A stretch of 64,000 bases of DNA, from the NCBI GenBank assembly GCA_027924585.1, contig BSBM01000050.1, positions 6,476,501 through 6,540,500 of the forward strand, read 5' to 3'. The notes beneath the pieces are model-generated. The model did no database searches, was not told where the DNA came from, and saw nothing but the letters and a program-made list of their open reading frames with translations. The stretch's first letter is position 1. Every line of letters starts with the position of its first letter. The translations under genes were made by a program, and so were the position numbers. This DNA is from Larix kaempferi. Its lineage: Eukaryota > Streptophyta > Pinopsida > Pinales > Pinaceae. Positions 11,652 through 22,607 of the stretch are shown here, piece by piece.

Positions 11652-14466
11652 TACCTCACATAATTCAGTCCATACTCTACAGTTCCACTGATGTATCTCA
11701 AAACATGCTTTGTTGCTACCCAGTGCACATCTCTGAGTTCAACCATGTACTGACTCAAGGTGTTGACTGCAAAGCTTAAATCTGGTATGGTGTTGACCAG
11801 GTACATCAAGGAACCGATGAGTTGTCTATACTTAGTGGAATAGACCAACTTACTCTCAGAAGCCACTTGCTTCTTCCAGTTTGTCGTCATAGGGGTAGTC
11901 ATAGGCTTGCAATCCTGCATCTGAAATCTCTTCAGAATGTCCATTGCATACTTGCCCTGACTAAGAAAGATATGCCCATCCTCCTGCTAGGCTTCCATCC
12001 CTAGGAAGTAATGCATAAGCCCAATATCTTTCATTTCAAACTCAGATGCAAGATCCTTCTTGCAATCACTGATGAGTTTCTCTGCTCTTGTAATAAACAG
12101 GTCATCTACATAAAGCACAAGAATAAGAGGATCCCCTCTCACCACAATGTAGTAGAGATGTGGATCTGCTTCACTCTTTTGAAACCCTAGCTGCTGCAAA
12201 TAGGTATCTATCCTAGAATACCAAGCTCTGGGTGCCTGCTTCAAGCCATATAGAGCTTTCTTCAATCTGCATACATGAGACTCTCTCTCAAGTACCTCAA
12301 AGCCCTTAGGCTGTTCAATGTAAACTTCCTCCTCAATGAGTCCATTTAGGAAAGCTGTCTTGACATCCATCTGATGGATCTTCCATCCCACCTCTGCTGC
12401 AACAGAGATCACAGTCCTAATGGAAGAATACTTGGCCACAGGAGCAAACGTCTCCTCATAGTCAACTCCCTCTATCTGTGAGAACCCTCTAGCCACAAAC
12501 CTGGCTTTGTATTTCTCAATGCTGCCATCTACTGCATACTTAATCTTATAGAGCCATCTAGAGGTGACTACAGATTTTCCCTCTGGTCTGGGCACCACTT
12601 CCCAGACATCATTCTTCATGATGGAAGCATACTCTTCCAACATGGCATCTCTCCAAGCCTGTTGTCCTGTTGCCTGTTCGTATGAGGAAGGCTCTGACTC
12701 ACTGATGCTTCTTACTAGTGCTAAGTAACTGCAGAATCTCTGTGGAGCCTTTCTTTCTCTCACATCTTTCTTGGGAGTTCCTACTGCCTGAGCATCCTTC
12801 AAGGTGTCTTGAAGCCACTTAGGCTTCCTCTTTCCTGAAGTGACATCCTGAGATGAGAACTCCTCATCCTCGTCCCAGTATCCTGTATGTGAGTGAGTAC
12901 CTCCAGTAGAGGTGCCAGTAGCTGTTGATCCTGTAGCTGGAGAACCTGTAATCTGGGATCCTGATCTCAGTTGATCATCAACCTGAGATCCTGAGCCAGT
13001 CCCTGCTCCTGTGCCTGTGGAAACCGTATCCTGTGTATCTGTCACTCCGGACACTTGGGACCCGGTTGACTGCTGAGCAGTACTCTGTCCTGTGTCAAGT
13101 GGTGATGTAGCAACTTGCTGTTTTCCCTTCTTTGACTCACATGACTTCTGAAAGGCCCTATCCTCCTCGAACTTCACATCTTGTCTCACAACAGTCTTTT
13201 TGAGACCAGGGATGTAAATGCGGTAGGCCTTTGAAGTCTTGTCGTACCCAACCAAAATTCCTCTCTGAAGGAACATGAGAATAGGTGAGGCATCCAAAAA
13301 TCCTGAAGTGCCCAACTTCAGGTTTCTTCCCAGAGAAGGCTTCCTTAGGGGTCCTGTCCCCCAAAGCCTTATGCGGGCTCCTGTTCTGAATGTAGGCTGC
13401 AGTGTTGCATGCTTCAGCCCAAAGGAAAAACGACAATCCCTGATCATGCAACATGGATCTCGCAGCTCCAGTAATGGCCCTGTTCTTCCTCTCAGCCACC
13501 CCATTCTGTTGAGGTGTATAAGGAACAGTCAACTGTCTCTTGATGCCTTCCTGAGTGCAGAACTTGTTGAACTCAGTGGAGGTGTACTCTCCCCCATTGT
13601 CTGATCTGAAGATCTTGATCTTCCTTTTTGTTTGCTTTTCCACAAGGGCTTTGAACTCCTGAAAGTTCTGCAAAACTTCCTTAGACTCCTTGCTCTTCAC
13701 GAAGTAGATCTAGGTTTTCCTGGAATAGTCATCAATGAAAGACACATAGTACTTGTATCCTTTCAGTGATGTGGTGGACATCGGACCACAAAGGTCAGAA
13801 TGAATCAAATCAAGAGCTCCTGTAGCTCTAGTGTCGCTCTTGGGAAATGCTGTCTTGACGTACTTTCCGAGAGCACTCCCCTTACACACATCAGTGTGCT
13901 CAGTGCTGAACTCAGGTACTCTTGTCACAATCTCCCTCAGAATCTTTAGATCCGAATGGTGCAGATGAGCCATCCTTCTGTGCCAAAGCTCATAGGGATC
14001 GCATCCCTCATCCCGACTACTATGACTTAGGGCATGATGTAGTTGGAAACTCAGCTTGTATAGTTTCCCACTGCGGACTCCAATCCTCTCAGCTGAGGCA
14101 ACATTGGATCCCTTGGGATGAAGTAGTACATTTCCATCTCTGAACATCACCCATAGCCCTCGATCTTCAATCGTGGAAACAGATATCAAGTTTTTCTTAA
14201 GACCTGGAACATATAGGACATCACGAACTCTCATCTGTTCTCTAGAGTCTTTCTGGAAAGACACAGTTCCTCGTCCTATAGCTTTGACCGTGGAGTTGTC
14301 TCCTAGGACAATCTCAAGATTTATCCCATCCTCTGCTAGGTCAGAAAAATATCCACGAACACCTGTCATATGACTCGAAGCTCCACTGTCTATGTACCAT
14401 ACACTAGACGTGGAGGTCATCAACGATTGACAGGAGTTAAGAGCCATCACCCTGACCCTAACCAGG
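11652..14466 (-). pseudogene. Pol of minus-strand Copia: protease, integrase, RT, part of RNase H
   Basis: From right to left the minus strand encodes protease (WYIDSGASSHMTG), integrase zinc finger (ELWHRRMAHLHH...), integrase core (SFIDDYSRKT, RSDNGGEY, NGVAERKNRA, so the DDE residues are present), RT (RGFSQIEGVDYEETFAPVAK, KALYGLKQAPRAWY, LYVDDLF), the connection, and the start of RNase H. Breaks: a stop after FIDDYSRKT (about 13709), a small deletion plus frameshift at about 13262-13270 after SHVPSER, and stops at about 11987 and 11652. Gag and its zinc knuckle are absent. A serine/threonine/glycine-rich linker with SQVTGTGTG-type repeats lies between integrase and RT (about 12860-13120). 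Confidence 0.93.
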
Positions 14467-14478
14467 GCTCTGATACCA
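14467..14478 (-). promoter_or_regulatory. Primer binding site of minus-strand Copia
   Basis: On the minus strand TGGTATCAGAGC follows the 5' LTR directly. Protease-coding sequence begins only about 70 bp later, so the untranslated leader and gag are missing. Confidence 0.9.
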
Positions 14479-15314
14479 TGTAAATATTTGATCCAGAGAT
14501 CACTACTCCTTCTGGATCGCCCTGAGATCTCAAGTGGGATGAGTCTCGATATCAATACAACATTAACATGAACTCAAACAACTAGATTTGCATTTACCAA
14601 CTTAACAATATAAATGCAATCATACATAAACACCAAATGTACCCTGGAACCCTTTCAGGAGAAACCAACAAACTATGGGGCTATCTTCATTCTCGAGCCC
14701 AAAACATATAGGAAAAGAGACTAGTACAATACAGGGTTACCTCAGTAATCTTTTCTGGCCAACTAAAGATTTGCATGCATCCAGCTGATGCATGCACGGA
14801 AGAGATAAGCCCTAAAAATTGAAAACTGGATCTGGATGTCCCTCTATCCGCCTCTGCCTGATCTATCTGTTTCTATCCTCAGATCTGCTCTGCTCGCTCT
14901 GAAGACTGCCCGATGACTGAAAATGTCCTCTTTCTGCAGGCATAAGTGCGCCCTCCCTCCAACAATGAAAGACTCGTACTGAATCAGATCTCAGCAGATC
15001 TGAGCTTTGATCGTCACTGATCTTCCTCAATCTCTGAGATGAAGATACTCTGCAAGTTACAGACACTCAACTGCTCTACCGGATGCGGTACGAGCTTCTC
15101 CCTCCTTGAAGAATGCGCCCTCCTTCACATGTGAAGTCGTCCTCCTCTCTCTTGATCTATCTCAGATCAATGATCACTCTGCTGAAGACAGTCACCTCCT
15201 GTCTTCCTTATAACATCTCACTATCAAGTTAGGTTTAGCAAAAACTTAAAATGGCTGCATGCAAACACTAACATGCATTTCTCTCCAATCATTTTCCTGG
15301 TTAATATTTTAGCA
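14479..15314 (-). repeat. 5' LTR of minus-strand Copia
   Basis: It is an 836-bp copy matching 4034-4896 with TG...CA ends. The target duplication tgagt follows at 15315-15319. Confidence 0.95.
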
Positions 15315-15511
15315 TGAGTGATTCTCCTGGATCCAGGATTGAGTGATTCTCCTGGACTCACCGAAGGACTGGTGAAGATGATGCATAGAGACTGCGTGGA
15401 CAACCTTCAGTATGTATAGAGATGATGGAGACATAATGGATGTACAAGATGAAACCCAGATGATCATGATGCAGATGAAGACCGAAGAATACCTTCCTCG
15501 TTGAGAGGGAG

Positions 15512-16067
15512 TGTTGGATTTTGAAAACTTCGGAAGATATTATTCATTATATTTTATTGTACTTTCATTGTACTTGTTTGTATCCTCCTAAGGGAGATGA
15601 ACCTTATGTAAACACCTATGTAAATACATGAAAGAATCAATGTAAGCCTTGGGGTGCAAAGAAAGAAAATAAAATTATTAAAATAAAATTATTAAGTTGC
15701 CCCCGGGGAAGTCGGCCCAGTTAGGGATTTTCATGTTTGCACTTGTATAAATAAGAGGTTAGTGCACCTCATTATCCCCATTCACTCACTCAACAATTGC
15801 ACATCACTTGGGAGAGAGCAGAATTCGCACAATCTAGTGGAAGAAGCAGATTTGGGGTTTCTACTTGTGGAAAACATTTTCACATTTTCTCTTTTATCAT
15901 TTGTACTCTGATCTCGGGATTATCATCTCTATACGAAGGTTGCTGGGTTTTTCCCCAATTGGGTTTCCCAGGGTAAACTCTGCGTTGTTGTTTTGTGCTT
16001 TGTTCTTCTTCTAGTGATCTTGGTTGTGCATTTATGTTATTATGCTATGAATGTATGAAATTTAACA
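15512..16067 (+). repeat. 3' LTR of outer Copia
   Basis: It is 556 bp long, starts TGTTGGATTTTG and ends AATTTAACA. It follows a purine run (GAGAGGGAG, 15503-15511), the polypurine tract. A TATA-like GTATAAATAAGAGG lies near 15744. It resembles the LTRs at 47810-48367 and 59614-60155 in layout and in several blocks. Its partner LTR is missing. Confidence 0.9.
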
Positions 16068-16216
16068 GTTTTAACCTCGGCTGCTTAACAATGGACCTCT
16101 GTAATTGGCTGCCAAATCGACTCTTTTCGGCTTGGCATGTAATGGAGGGCAGGAGCTTATGATCCATCATCGGCTTTGGTCTTTACGCAGGGATTGCAGC
16201 AGCGCATAAATATATT

Positions 16217-16686
16217 CGTGGAACAACCTGCCGACCTCCCAACAGTGGTGGCTCCATCCCAAAAACACGATTTCCACTTGTCTGTCATTATCTAGTTTTC
16301 TTTCAACTCGTCGCTTTCCTATATCTTGTCTGCTCACTTCTTGCAATGCTGGATTCTGACTCATAAGGGCTACCTGTTCCTTAGCCAATATAATGAGATT
16401 TTCTAGGCGTTTCCATTGAAATACTCCGTCTTTAAAAAGAACCTGAATGAGGTGCTCTTGTAATGCTGTATCTGGATCTGTCAAGAGACGTTTAGCCACA
16501 TATGGGTAAGCCACCTCAAGCAACTTGAAGTCTGGTTGAAGAGTCAGAATCCAGCATTGCAAGAAGTGAGCAGACAAGATATAGGAAAGCGACGAGTTGA
16601 AAGAAAACTAGATAATGACAGACAAGTGGAAATCATGTTTTTGGGATGGAGCCACCACTGTTGGGAGGTCGGCAGGTTGTTCCACG
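16217..16686. repeat. Near-perfect 144-bp inverted repeat around a 182-bp spacer
   Basis: 16217-16360 is the reverse complement of 16543-16686, with one mismatch seen by eye. Both arms include the end of the ABC1K fragment and part of the adjoining repeat. A transcript would fold into a long hairpin. Confidence 0.92.
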
Positions 16687-16752
16687 TGTCAAGAGACGTT
16701 TAGCCACATATGGGTAAGCCACCTCAAGCAACTTGAAGTCTGGTTGAAGAGT
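16479..16752. repeat. 66-bp direct duplication flanking the inverted arm
   Basis: 16479-16544 and 16687-16752 appear identical. Each encodes LQPDFKLLEVAYPYVAKRLLT on the minus strand. Together with the inverted arm between them they form one compound rearrangement. Confidence 0.92.
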
Positions 16753-16980
16753 GAAACAAATTCCTTCTTGAGTCAACAATGACCGAATAACGAGTGAAAA
16801 CCTTTCAGGAAGACAGATCGGATACTGGTATACAAGTTTGTTAAAATTCTCTTTACTTAAGTGTATCTTCTGTTCACAAAATCTCAGCATGAGTAACTCT
16901 TCATTGACGGTGAGGGGCTCTAGGAGATGCCTTTTAGTACTATTTTCTTCTGTGTCAATTCCTATCTTCAAAAAACACAA

Positions 16981-17817
16981 AATGTTGGGTATGGATCAAT
17001 TCTGCTCGAACAAGGGCTACTTCTGACTTCTCAATGACAGGATGCCCAGATACCATAAAATTTCCTCCAACCTTGAACTATAATCAGTGGGGCATATGCA
17101 CGGGCAACTTAAAATCCAATTTTTTTTAATCACTGAAGAATATAGCACTCCTGTAGGTGACTATATATCAGAAATACCCCAATGAATACTGCCACATACC
17201 AATTTGCAAGAAGAGGTCACACCTTCGATCAAATCTGTACAAAAAATAATGATAACATCTGGCTCCTTCTTTGCATATGTTTATGCTTCCTTCCGTTGTT
17301 TTCATGCTGTCTGTGGATGACCATTGTCAGTTAATTCTGCATGCTTATTTGCTTTGTATTGACACTCCTTTAACTCTGTTTCTCAGAGCTGCTTTTCACT
17401 TGCTCCTCTGCTTCAATGAGATGTCATGATCTTCTTGACCCTATAAGAAACAACACAAAAAACTGCCTTACAAGGCATCACCCTGCTGAAGGATGTGAGA
17501 GCATTTTCACATGTGGACACACCTGTCAATATGGGGGGTAACAGACTCAATAGCCAACTATGAGACTTTTATTTATTATTAAAGTGAATTACAAAATAGA
17601 TTTGACTTGAACTGCTTCCATCACGTTTGACACTAAACTTTTGTGGAAGTTCCTGTCCGATCTACAGTCTTCAACATTCATCAGCTTCCTACAGTGAAAC
17701 ATTGTGATGTTTTTACTTAATGTACCTTGTAGGCTTGTAGCAATTATCATTTAGAAAAAAACAGTAGATTTATTGCTGATAAACAAAGTGCTGAATGGTA
17801 TTGGTTGTTTCTTATAG
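16981..17817. other. Non-coding, presumed intron
   Basis: I see no gene or defined repeat here. The stretch ends in a pyrimidine-rich acceptor (GGTTGTTTCTTATAG) for the exon at 17818. It is presumably the 3' part of an intron whose upstream exon is outside the window or unrecognised. Confidence 0.5.
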
Positions 17818-17950
17818 TGGGGAAAAGCCTACAACAAAAAATGCTGCGGTTGCCATTGCAGATGGACGAGCAGAGGTTGTACACTTTCCAACTTCTTTTG
17901 ACCTCGAATTGCCATTGCCTACTAAGGAGTGTCCTACTTGTAATGGATCA
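17818..17950 (+). CDS. Exon of a DnaJ-type cysteine-rich protein gene
   Basis: This 133-bp internal exon is bounded by a good acceptor (TTTCTTATAG) and donor (GTAAGT). It opens with the last base of a split codon and then encodes 44 residues: GEKPTTKNAAVAIADGRAEV, VHFPTSFDLELPLPTK, ECPTCNGS. It ends in phase 0 directly after the first CxxCxG half of a zinc-binding motif. The next exon (46801-46863) completes the motif, giving CPTCNGSGVMNCTEC, the CxxCxGxG...CxxC pattern of DnaJ-type cysteine-rich domains. In plants, small proteins with this finger but no J domain often work in plastids as thiol-redox or assembly factors. I do not assign an orthologue. The frame has no stops and codon use looks normal, so the gene may be functional. 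Confidence 0.75.
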
Positions 17951-18978
17951 GTAAGTAATTATTGCTTTTATAATCAGTTCTTTTTGCAAATTGTAAGTTT
18001 TAAATGTTGTCATTGTCACCGATTGGAATTGTTTGTTTTGTTGATAATAGCATAGTAGCTATAATAGCTATTTGACGGATAATTATTTCTCTACCTATTG
18101 AGATACTCGCCAGCAAGCATATAGCTTTTTGTTGACAAACTTTAAGGAATCCAAAATTGTTTATATAGTAGATTGAAGAAATTTTGAAGGAAACAGAAAC
18201 TCTAAGGGTATGGTTTGTGTCATATTAGATGATACTGCTAGGTACTCAATAGGTAAAGTTTGGGTTTGTTCTTCAATTTTATTTAGGAGGAAAGACCCAC
18301 AACTCCAAATCTTACTTCGATAGGTATACTAAACTGGACATGTTTGGTGCCTTTCAGTTCTAACCTTTGTTGTATCTGGTAGGCTGAGCAAATCATGTGT
18401 AAATAATTTATTTTGTATCTATGTGTGATGTTTGACTTGTTGCAAGGAAGTTGGAACTATTCTATTTACTTCTTGTTAGTCGCTTTAGTTGACGATGTGA
18501 TTATTTTTATCAATCATTAAAATATGAAAATTTTGTATAACTTTATATCAACGAGGAGTTGGAGGAGTGTCAGACTTTCAATTCCCTGAAAACCCCAGGA
18601 ATAATGTGTCCTGGCAGTGCTTATTTATTTATGTTTATATTTAATGTATATATATCCAGAAAAAATACATGAAAATATCAAATTACTTGCAGAAAATATG
18701 AAAACATAGCTTTTTTTGCGACTTCTAAACAAATACTACATTTTTAAGAAACTAGAAATGTAATTTATAGTAGATTAAGTGTGAGAGCATCAATTATTTA
18801 TTGTGCATATAGCATCAACCATCTGGAAGTTATAAGTTATAACATCACCCATGGCGTCTGTCATCAACATCCAACATATAACATCTGCCATGAAATGAAA
18901 TAGGCTATCATGACCAAAGAGTCGTGATTTTTTCCCTAGAAAAATATTCGTCCTAGGAGACCTTGACATCATTGACAT

Positions 18979-20437
18979 TGTTACCCCTCATACTGTATGG
19001 GGGTAATCCAGCAGAGAATGTGATTTCATTCAGATTCTGGATCTTGACTCATCATAATCAGTAGCACATGGCCTAGAGTCCCCTGGGGCAAATTTATCAT
19101 GATGTATTATTGTATAATATAGATTGACAGATGCATTTGCTATGTGGAACGCCTCCATCTTTAAAAAATGTTGGGTGGACTCCATGTAGACTCATAAAAA
19201 CCCTCAAATTATGCTGGGCACACTCCCCTGGAAACATAATCCCTGATTTATTGATTTTGGAGACAGGATCCCCTAATTTTTGGGAGTTATGTTTGGAATT
19301 CCTTGATTTATGGTGGGTGCACCTCTTGGAGACATAATCCCTTGATTCTGGGAGCCAAAATCCTTGATTTTTGGATCTTTGTTGGGGGGTTTCTCATTCT
19401 ATGGGGAGGAATTCTCTTGGAGACACATCCCCTTGATTCAGGGATGATTTGCCCCTCCATGTGGCCTATTCTATGGTGGGCGCACCTCCAGTTCTCTTGA
19501 GTTCTAACAAGTGGTTCCCAAGATCTCACACACTTGGCTATCTTCTCCTAGATGTGGCACGCTCTCTCATGCATGTTTTCAGCACTTGGCTAGGTGCCCC
19601 TTTTGCTTCATGAGGCTATATAAGGAAGAGGCCTCTTCATTGTAAAACATGGTTGGACTTCTGGAGTTTTGTCTCTCTTGAGCTTAATTGATATATCTTG
19701 TCTTGGAGCAAATTTTGTTGTAAGGATTCCATTCTTCCTCATGTGTGGTGCTCTTATCTTGCTTGTAGCTTCATGTTTGTAAGTTTATTTGGAGCTTTTA
19801 CATTGTCATTCCTATGCTTCTTGTTTGGGCCATTGGGGAAGGTGTTACCACCTCATTGGAGATAGATGTCTTTATTTTAATCTCTAATTCATCCTTTCTT
19901 GCGTATTTATTTATACGGGATTTATATGTTGTGTCTTTACCTTTATTGAGATTGTGCATCCATAAACCCTTATTATAAGGTGCACCCCAAGAACTAGAAA
20001 ATAAGATGATACTTTATTCGATCCCTTTTAATAAGTTCATCTTCAATTCCATCAAGTAGGGTTGGGTTAGTGGCTGCAATTCTTCCCTATTGGTGACCTA
20101 TTAAGCAAGGCCTTCTTAGTTGGTGATCCTTTGACTCCATTTGCCTTTGATTGGATTGGCACTAGTCCTTGGAGTGATCCTCTTTATTCTCTCATCGACT
20201 ATTTTTCTATGCTACATAAGACACATTTATTGCCAAGAGCTACACTTCATTTCACCTTGCACTCATTGCCTATTGCTCTAGTAATCTTAGTTTAGGGAGG
20301 CTCGCCTTGGGTTGGAGAAGTGTCAACCAAAAGTACAGAGGGGATTGGTGTGGTGACATTTGCCTTTTCCTCTTGGTCCCCTCGGCTAGCTTGTTTCTTT
20401 GGGACTCTAATCACACATGCTAGTTTAAGAGGTAACA
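18979..20437 (+). mobile_element. Solo LTR, TGTTACC family, copy 1
   Basis: This 1,459-bp sequence has inverted ends TGTTACC...GGTAACA and near-identical 5-bp flanks gacat (18974-18978) and aacat (20438-20442). A TATA box (GCTATATAAGGAAGAGG, about 19613-19630) shows plus-strand orientation. The last 200 bp (CTTGGGTTGGAGAAGTGTCAA and following) match the ends of 27735-30332 and 61122-63769. It contains no coding region. Confidence 0.85.
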
Positions 20438-20687
20438 AACATCATCCTCAAATCTCTCTCGTTCTTGATCCACATCAAGATGTCTAGTTTTCCAGTCTCG
20501 GGCTTTCACTTTGTATCAACACACTTATGTTACTGTTATATATATCTTTTGTTGTTGGTTAGACCTATTGATTAGCTTAGCTAGATATTTATCTATGTTT
20601 TTTTCTTTCTTTAGCTTTCTTTATCTTGCTTTCAACATTACCTAGGAGTTGCTTTTGCATTCCCACATTTAATTCACATTGGATGTT
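20438..20687. other. Short intron stretch, nothing recognised
   Basis: AT-rich sequence lies between a solo LTR and the fold-back element. I see no gene or repeat in it. Confidence 0.5.
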
Positions 20688-20913
20688 AACACATTATACA
20701 ACTTGACGAGAACCCTCCAGAGATCTCGTTTTTTTATAGGTTGCATTTAGTGGCTATTTTTACCCCAAATTGAAAGTTATTGCTACCAGTAGAAACTTTT
20801 TTTCTTTTTCGGGCTAAATTTACAAGTTATTACAAGTTTTTTTAAAGCTCGACCGGTGCCATTGCAATCAAAACCATAAATTGACCCCCAAATCAAAAAA
20901 GGGGTGCTACCGG

Positions 20914-21859
20914 CTATGTCACATGGTTCGGGTTCGAATTCGAGTTCGACAACATGAAATTCAGGTTCAAATTGGACTTTTTCAATGAGGTCTGTCATTA
21001 GGTTCATCTATATGCATATTTTAAAAATATGCATATTTTTTAGTATTTTAACATAACAAACATATTTTTATATAGAATAACATTTAATATATTTTTATAC
21101 AATACTTTATAACTTTTAATAAATAAAAAAACATAATATAAAAAATACATATAATATATACAAATTTTAAAAATGTATTTAATGTATACTACTTTTAAAT
21201 CATATGTATTTAATAAATAAAGCTTATAAACCACCGTAAGTATTTAATATATACTACTAATAAATCATATATATTTAATATATAAATCTTATAAACCATC
21301 GTAAAACTATACCTAAGGCGTCACCTGCCTATCCATACCATAACATTTTAATAATTAAAAATTAAAACATAGTCCAGACTCGAGAGTGAGATTCGGTTCG
21401 AATTAGTTGAGTATTCCCATCGCTACTTCTGCCTTGTATTCCCACAACTACCGACTGTTCTACAAGCCACACATTACACATAAGTTTACACATGGGCCGT
21501 GAGTTTGCGACATCGTTGAACTTGGAATTTGTTGACACAAAAAACCATAGTTGTAAGAGCGCCAACCACAATCTACTCATCGTATTGGTGCTAGATCACA
21601 GTCTACTTGCAAGAAAGCCGAGCACATTCTATTTGCAGGAATGCAAGCCGCAATCTACTCGATTTAAAACCTGATATCTCTCTCTTCGTTTTTCAATAGC
21701 CGAGTAGAATAGGATTAAAAATGATTCTCCCTTTCAAAACTATAGTGTACAGATAGAACCCTCGAATTTCAACTCGAATCTCAATGGATTACCATATTTT
21801 CTTGAGGTTCGCAGAATTTCGAACTAAAAGGCTCAAATTCGGCGAACCTTGTGACATAG
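20914..21859. mobile_element. hAT-like MITE in left fold-back arm
   Basis: It is 946 bp long with terminal inverted repeats CTATGTCACATGGTTCG and its near-perfect complement (one mismatch), and with subterminal GGTTCGAATT-type motifs. Flanking 8-bp sequences gctaccgg and gctaccaa match at six positions, consistent with a decayed hAT target duplication. The right fold-back arm lacks it, which confirms insertion. It encodes no transposase. Confidence 0.8.
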
Positions 21860-22607
21860 GCTACCAATAACACCCCCTTTTTTTTTCCAGGGCTAAAATC
21901 ACCTATTGTTTGAGACCCAGGGGTTATCAGTCGACGTCGTTGCATTCCACACCCTAAATAAATCTCCAACTTGAAAAGTGGTGCTACCATGGCACCCCCA
22001 TTTTTGAAACCGTGGCCTTAACAGTGGGCAACGTTGCAACGAAAATGCCAAAATCAACCCTTGAAACGAAAAAGGGTGCTACTGGTAGCAAATATTTCTT
22101 CCGTGGAGTTAAAATTGCAGGCACTTCGACACCACGCCTTAAAACATATATTGAAATTAAAATAAAAAACACTAAAAAAGACAAATTTGACTAAAAAATA
22201 TAAACTTTTTATAGATAATAATTTAAAAATTCAAAAATAGAGCAAATTTAATGAAAAAAACAAAATCCATTAAAAATTAAAAAAAATTAAAAAATTGAAA
22301 TTTTTTAAAGGATAAAATTAAAATTGCGAAGAATTTAACAGCAGAAAATAAGAAAATCTTAACATTTAAAAAGTTAAAAATATATTAAAAATTAAACAAA
22401 AAAAACTGTTTTTTTTTAAACTAATGAATAAAATTAAAATGAAAAGACTTTAAAAACAAAAAATTAAAATTTAAGAGGAAAAAATAAAAATAAAATATAT
22501 ATATATATATAACATGCCTTCCATGAATGGGGGTGGGGGCCTTTATAGTAAAGGGGGTAGGGGAGGGTGTGTGAAGAGAGGACTCGATTTGATAATCGAG
22601 TCCTCCC

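Larger units (their letters stand above)
4034..15314 (-). mobile_element. Minus-strand Copia element, nested host of a second Copia
   Basis: The element is bounded by two LTRs (4034-4896 and 14479-15314), both with TG...CA ends, and by a perfect 5-bp target duplication tgagt (4029-4033 and 15315-15319). On the minus strand the order is 5' LTR, primer binding site, pol, polypurine tract, 3' LTR. No gag region exists: protease homology begins directly after the primer binding site. RNase H is interrupted by a 6.2-kb Copia element (5418-11646). By eye the two LTRs differ at roughly 30 positions plus a deletion of about 27 bp, clearly more than the LTRs of the element nested inside it, which fits the order of insertion. 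Confidence 0.95.
2615..16067 (+). mobile_element. Outer Copia remnant, 5'-truncated, carrying nested elements
   Basis: Three separated parts belong to one plus-strand Copia element: the RT/RNase H end (2615-3658), a 3' non-coding leader (3659-4033, resuming at 15315-15511), and the 3' LTR (15512-16067). Between them sits a complete minus-strand Copia insertion bounded by the duplicated target tgagt. No gag, protease, integrase or 5' LTR is left, because the element abuts the opposite-strand Copia fragment at about 2600. Its LTR is related to the LTR of the Copia element at 47810-60155 (shared TATA region, a segment reading AAGTCGGCCCAGTTA, and similar U5), so both belong to one broader family. 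Confidence 0.85.
16217..16980 (-). pseudogene. ABC1/UbiB-type kinase gene fragment, duplicated and inverted
   Basis: The minus-strand translation contains YPICLPERFSLVIRSLLTQ, GICFTLQPDFKLLEVAYPYV, AKRLLTDP and LIQVLFKDGVFQWKRLENL, ending with RVERKLD. This is characteristic of the C-terminal half of plant plastid ABC1-like (ABC1K) atypical kinases, which act in plastoglobules on prenylquinone metabolism. The kinase catalytic core is absent, so it is a fragment. The frame is broken in the middle by a 210-bp rearrangement (one 66-bp direct copy plus one 144-bp inverted copy). Beyond about 16285 the kinase homology ends and a different repeat sequence continues to about 16140. I infer a captured or duplicated host-gene piece; the functional parent gene should lie elsewhere. 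Confidence 0.78.
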
